From JALVCQ01 sp964452325 (GTDB taxonomy: Bacteria > Bacteroidota > Bacteroidia > JAADEI01 > JALVCQ01): 6,927 nucleotides of DNA. The stretch lies in NCBI GenBank assembly GCA_964452325.1, contig CAYVLB010000096.1:1-6927 (forward strand). The letters run 5' to 3'. Below are positions 6,334 through 6,927 of this stretch, piece after piece (positions within the stretch are counted from its first letter, which is position 1; each line of letters starts with the position of its first letter). Both the position numbers and the translations under genes were made by a program. The notes beneath the pieces are model-generated. The model was given only the letters and a program-made list of their open reading frames with translations, ran no database searches and was not told where the DNA came from.

Positions 6334-6552
6334 ATGTATTGGACGCTTGAATTGATCTCCTATCTTGAAGATGCACCCTTCCCTGCCACCAAAGATGAAT
6401 TGATCGATTATGCCATCCGGACAGGTGCACCCATTGAGGTTGTAGAAAATCTTCAATATTTGGAAAACGACGAAGTATACGACAGTATCGAAGATATATG
6501 GCCAGACTATCCCACGCATGACGAGTTCTTCTTTAACGAAGATGAATATTAA
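6334..6552 (+). CDS. Small acidic DUF2795-like protein, Bacteroidota-conserved
   Basis: 72 residues with 20 Asp/Glu and only two Lys/Arg (Lys20, Arg29), so very acidic. The start MYWTLELISYLEDAPFPATK, the middle TGAPIEVVENLQYLE, the segment IEDIWPDYPT and the end FFFNEDEY closely match a 72-residue protein family that I recall as very conserved and widespread in Bacteroidota, usually labelled DUF2795. It is probably helical in the middle, has no signal peptide or membrane segment, and should be cytoplasmic. Function is unknown; the charge could suit binding to a basic partner such as a ribosomal or nucleic-acid-binding protein, but that is speculation. GCGGAG (GGAG at 6325-6328) lies 5 nt before the ATG and is one of the better Shine-Dalgarno candidates here. 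The stop is 5 nt before the rsmG start, so the two are probably translated from one message. Confidence 0.9.
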   Translation: MYWTLELISYLEDAPFPATKDELIDYAIRTGAPIEVVENLQYLENDEVYDSIEDIWPDYPTHDEFFFNEDEY

Positions 6553-6557
6553 ATCGA

Positions 6558-6927
6558 TTGGTAACCCCACCTTCCACTCGGTTTTTCCCTTCACTTTCCC
6601 CTAATCAGCACCAGTGCTTATCCCGTTATGTGCAGCTTTTGGCAAAGGCCAACCAAGAAATCAATCTTATTTCCCGTAAGGACATCGGTAACGTGTGGGA
6701 GCGGCATATTTTCCCATCCTTAGCCTTCATCCATACCCAACGATTCACGGGACGGGAAACCATCCTCGACGTGGGAAGTGGGGGAGGGCTTCCCGGTATT
6801 CCTTTGGCGATTGCGTGGCCGGACGCATCCATTACCCTTCTCGACTCGATCCTAAGAAAAGTACGCATCCTTGAACGCTTTATTGAAGCCTTGAAGCTAA
6901 GTAACGTGCGCGTTCTTCATCAACGGC
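6558..6927 (+). CDS. rsmG: 16S rRNA (guanine-N7) methyltransferase RsmG (GidB), 5' part
   Basis: 123 codons are visible before the window ends; the full family is about 210 residues. RsmG uses SAM to methylate N7 of G527 (E. coli numbering) in 16S rRNA; loss gives low-level streptomycin resistance in other bacteria. Signatures are FFPSLSPNQ near the start, EINLISRKDI (34-43) and WERHIFPSLA (47-56), then the SAM-binding loop DVGSGGGLPGIPLA (71-84) and motif II LLDS with Asp96, followed by RKVRILE. No ATG or GTG start lies upstream of the conserved FPSLSP segment; an in-frame stop at 6543-6545 limits the search, and TTG at 6558 is the only standard start left. That puts the start 5 nt after the stop of the acidic-protein gene. 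The normal WN before the INL segment is AN here (31-32), a minor change. Confidence 0.92.
   Translation, partial: MVTPPSTRFFPSLSPNQHQCLSRYVQLLAKANQEINLISRKDIGNVWERHIFPSLAFIHTQRFTGRETILDVGSGGGLPGIPLAIAWPDASITLLDSILRKVRILERFIEALKLSNVRVLHQR

Noticed and set aside
6283..6594. 103-codon minus-strand frame opposite the acidic protein
   Set aside because: It is the antisense of a conserved 72-residue protein and its flanks; no family features are visible.
1..6927. Search for a mobile element, CRISPR array, tRNA/rRNA or defence system
   Set aside because: No transposase, integrase, direct-repeat array or structured RNA gene is apparent; the genes are housekeeping types with close spacing on one strand.

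Overview
The window looks like ordinary core chromosome of a member of the Bacteroidota, possibly Cytophagia-like. Four points support this. (1) The small acidic protein at 6334-6552 and the secreted DUF4783-type protein at 4441-4851 both resemble families I know mainly from that phylum. (2) The FtsX-type permease, the tandem universal stress protein and the short HTSNWD acyltransferase are all of the Bacteroidota form. (3) The two intergenic regions long enough to hold a promoter each carry an exact TAnnTTTG, the -7 element of the Bacteroidota primary sigma factor. (4) Shine-Dalgarno sequences are mostly weak or absent. The genus cannot be told from this sequence.

All nine genes lie on the plus strand and are tightly packed. 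They fall into three likely transcription units. Unit 1 (1-1966) holds the 3' end of a HEAT-repeat protein, probably the C-terminal part of an M1-family aminopeptidase, followed after 22 nt by a LolC/E-type FtsX permease. Unit 2 (about 1967-4336) begins with a 49-nt gap carrying a perfect 7-bp dyad and overlapping promoter-like elements. It then runs tandem universal stress protein, patatin-like phospholipase and the ribosome-biogenesis GTPase EngB/YsxC, with a 7-nt gap and then a 23-bp overlap between genes. Unit 3 (about 4337 to the window end) begins with a 104-nt leader carrying a TAnnTTTG element and two mutually exclusive hairpins. It continues with a secreted DUF4783-like protein, NadC (quinolinate phosphoribosyltransferase), a PlsC-like acyltransferase, the 72-residue acidic DUF2795-like protein, and the start of rsmG (16S rRNA m7G methyltransferase), which appears to use a TTG start.

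The genes cover housekeeping tasks rather than one pathway: ribosome assembly and modification (EngB, RsmG), NAD synthesis (NadC), lipid turnover and envelope traffic (patatin, PlsC-like protein, FtsX permease), stress response (Usp) and peptide hydrolysis (if the first gene is an M1 peptidase). I see no mobile element, CRISPR array, tRNA or rRNA, and no convincing new defence or biosynthetic system. The items most worth checking are the NadC protein, which has substitutions at several normally near-invariant positions, the structured leader before the DUF4783 gene, the promoter/dyad region before the stress-protein gene, and the uncharacterised DUF4783 and DUF2795 proteins.
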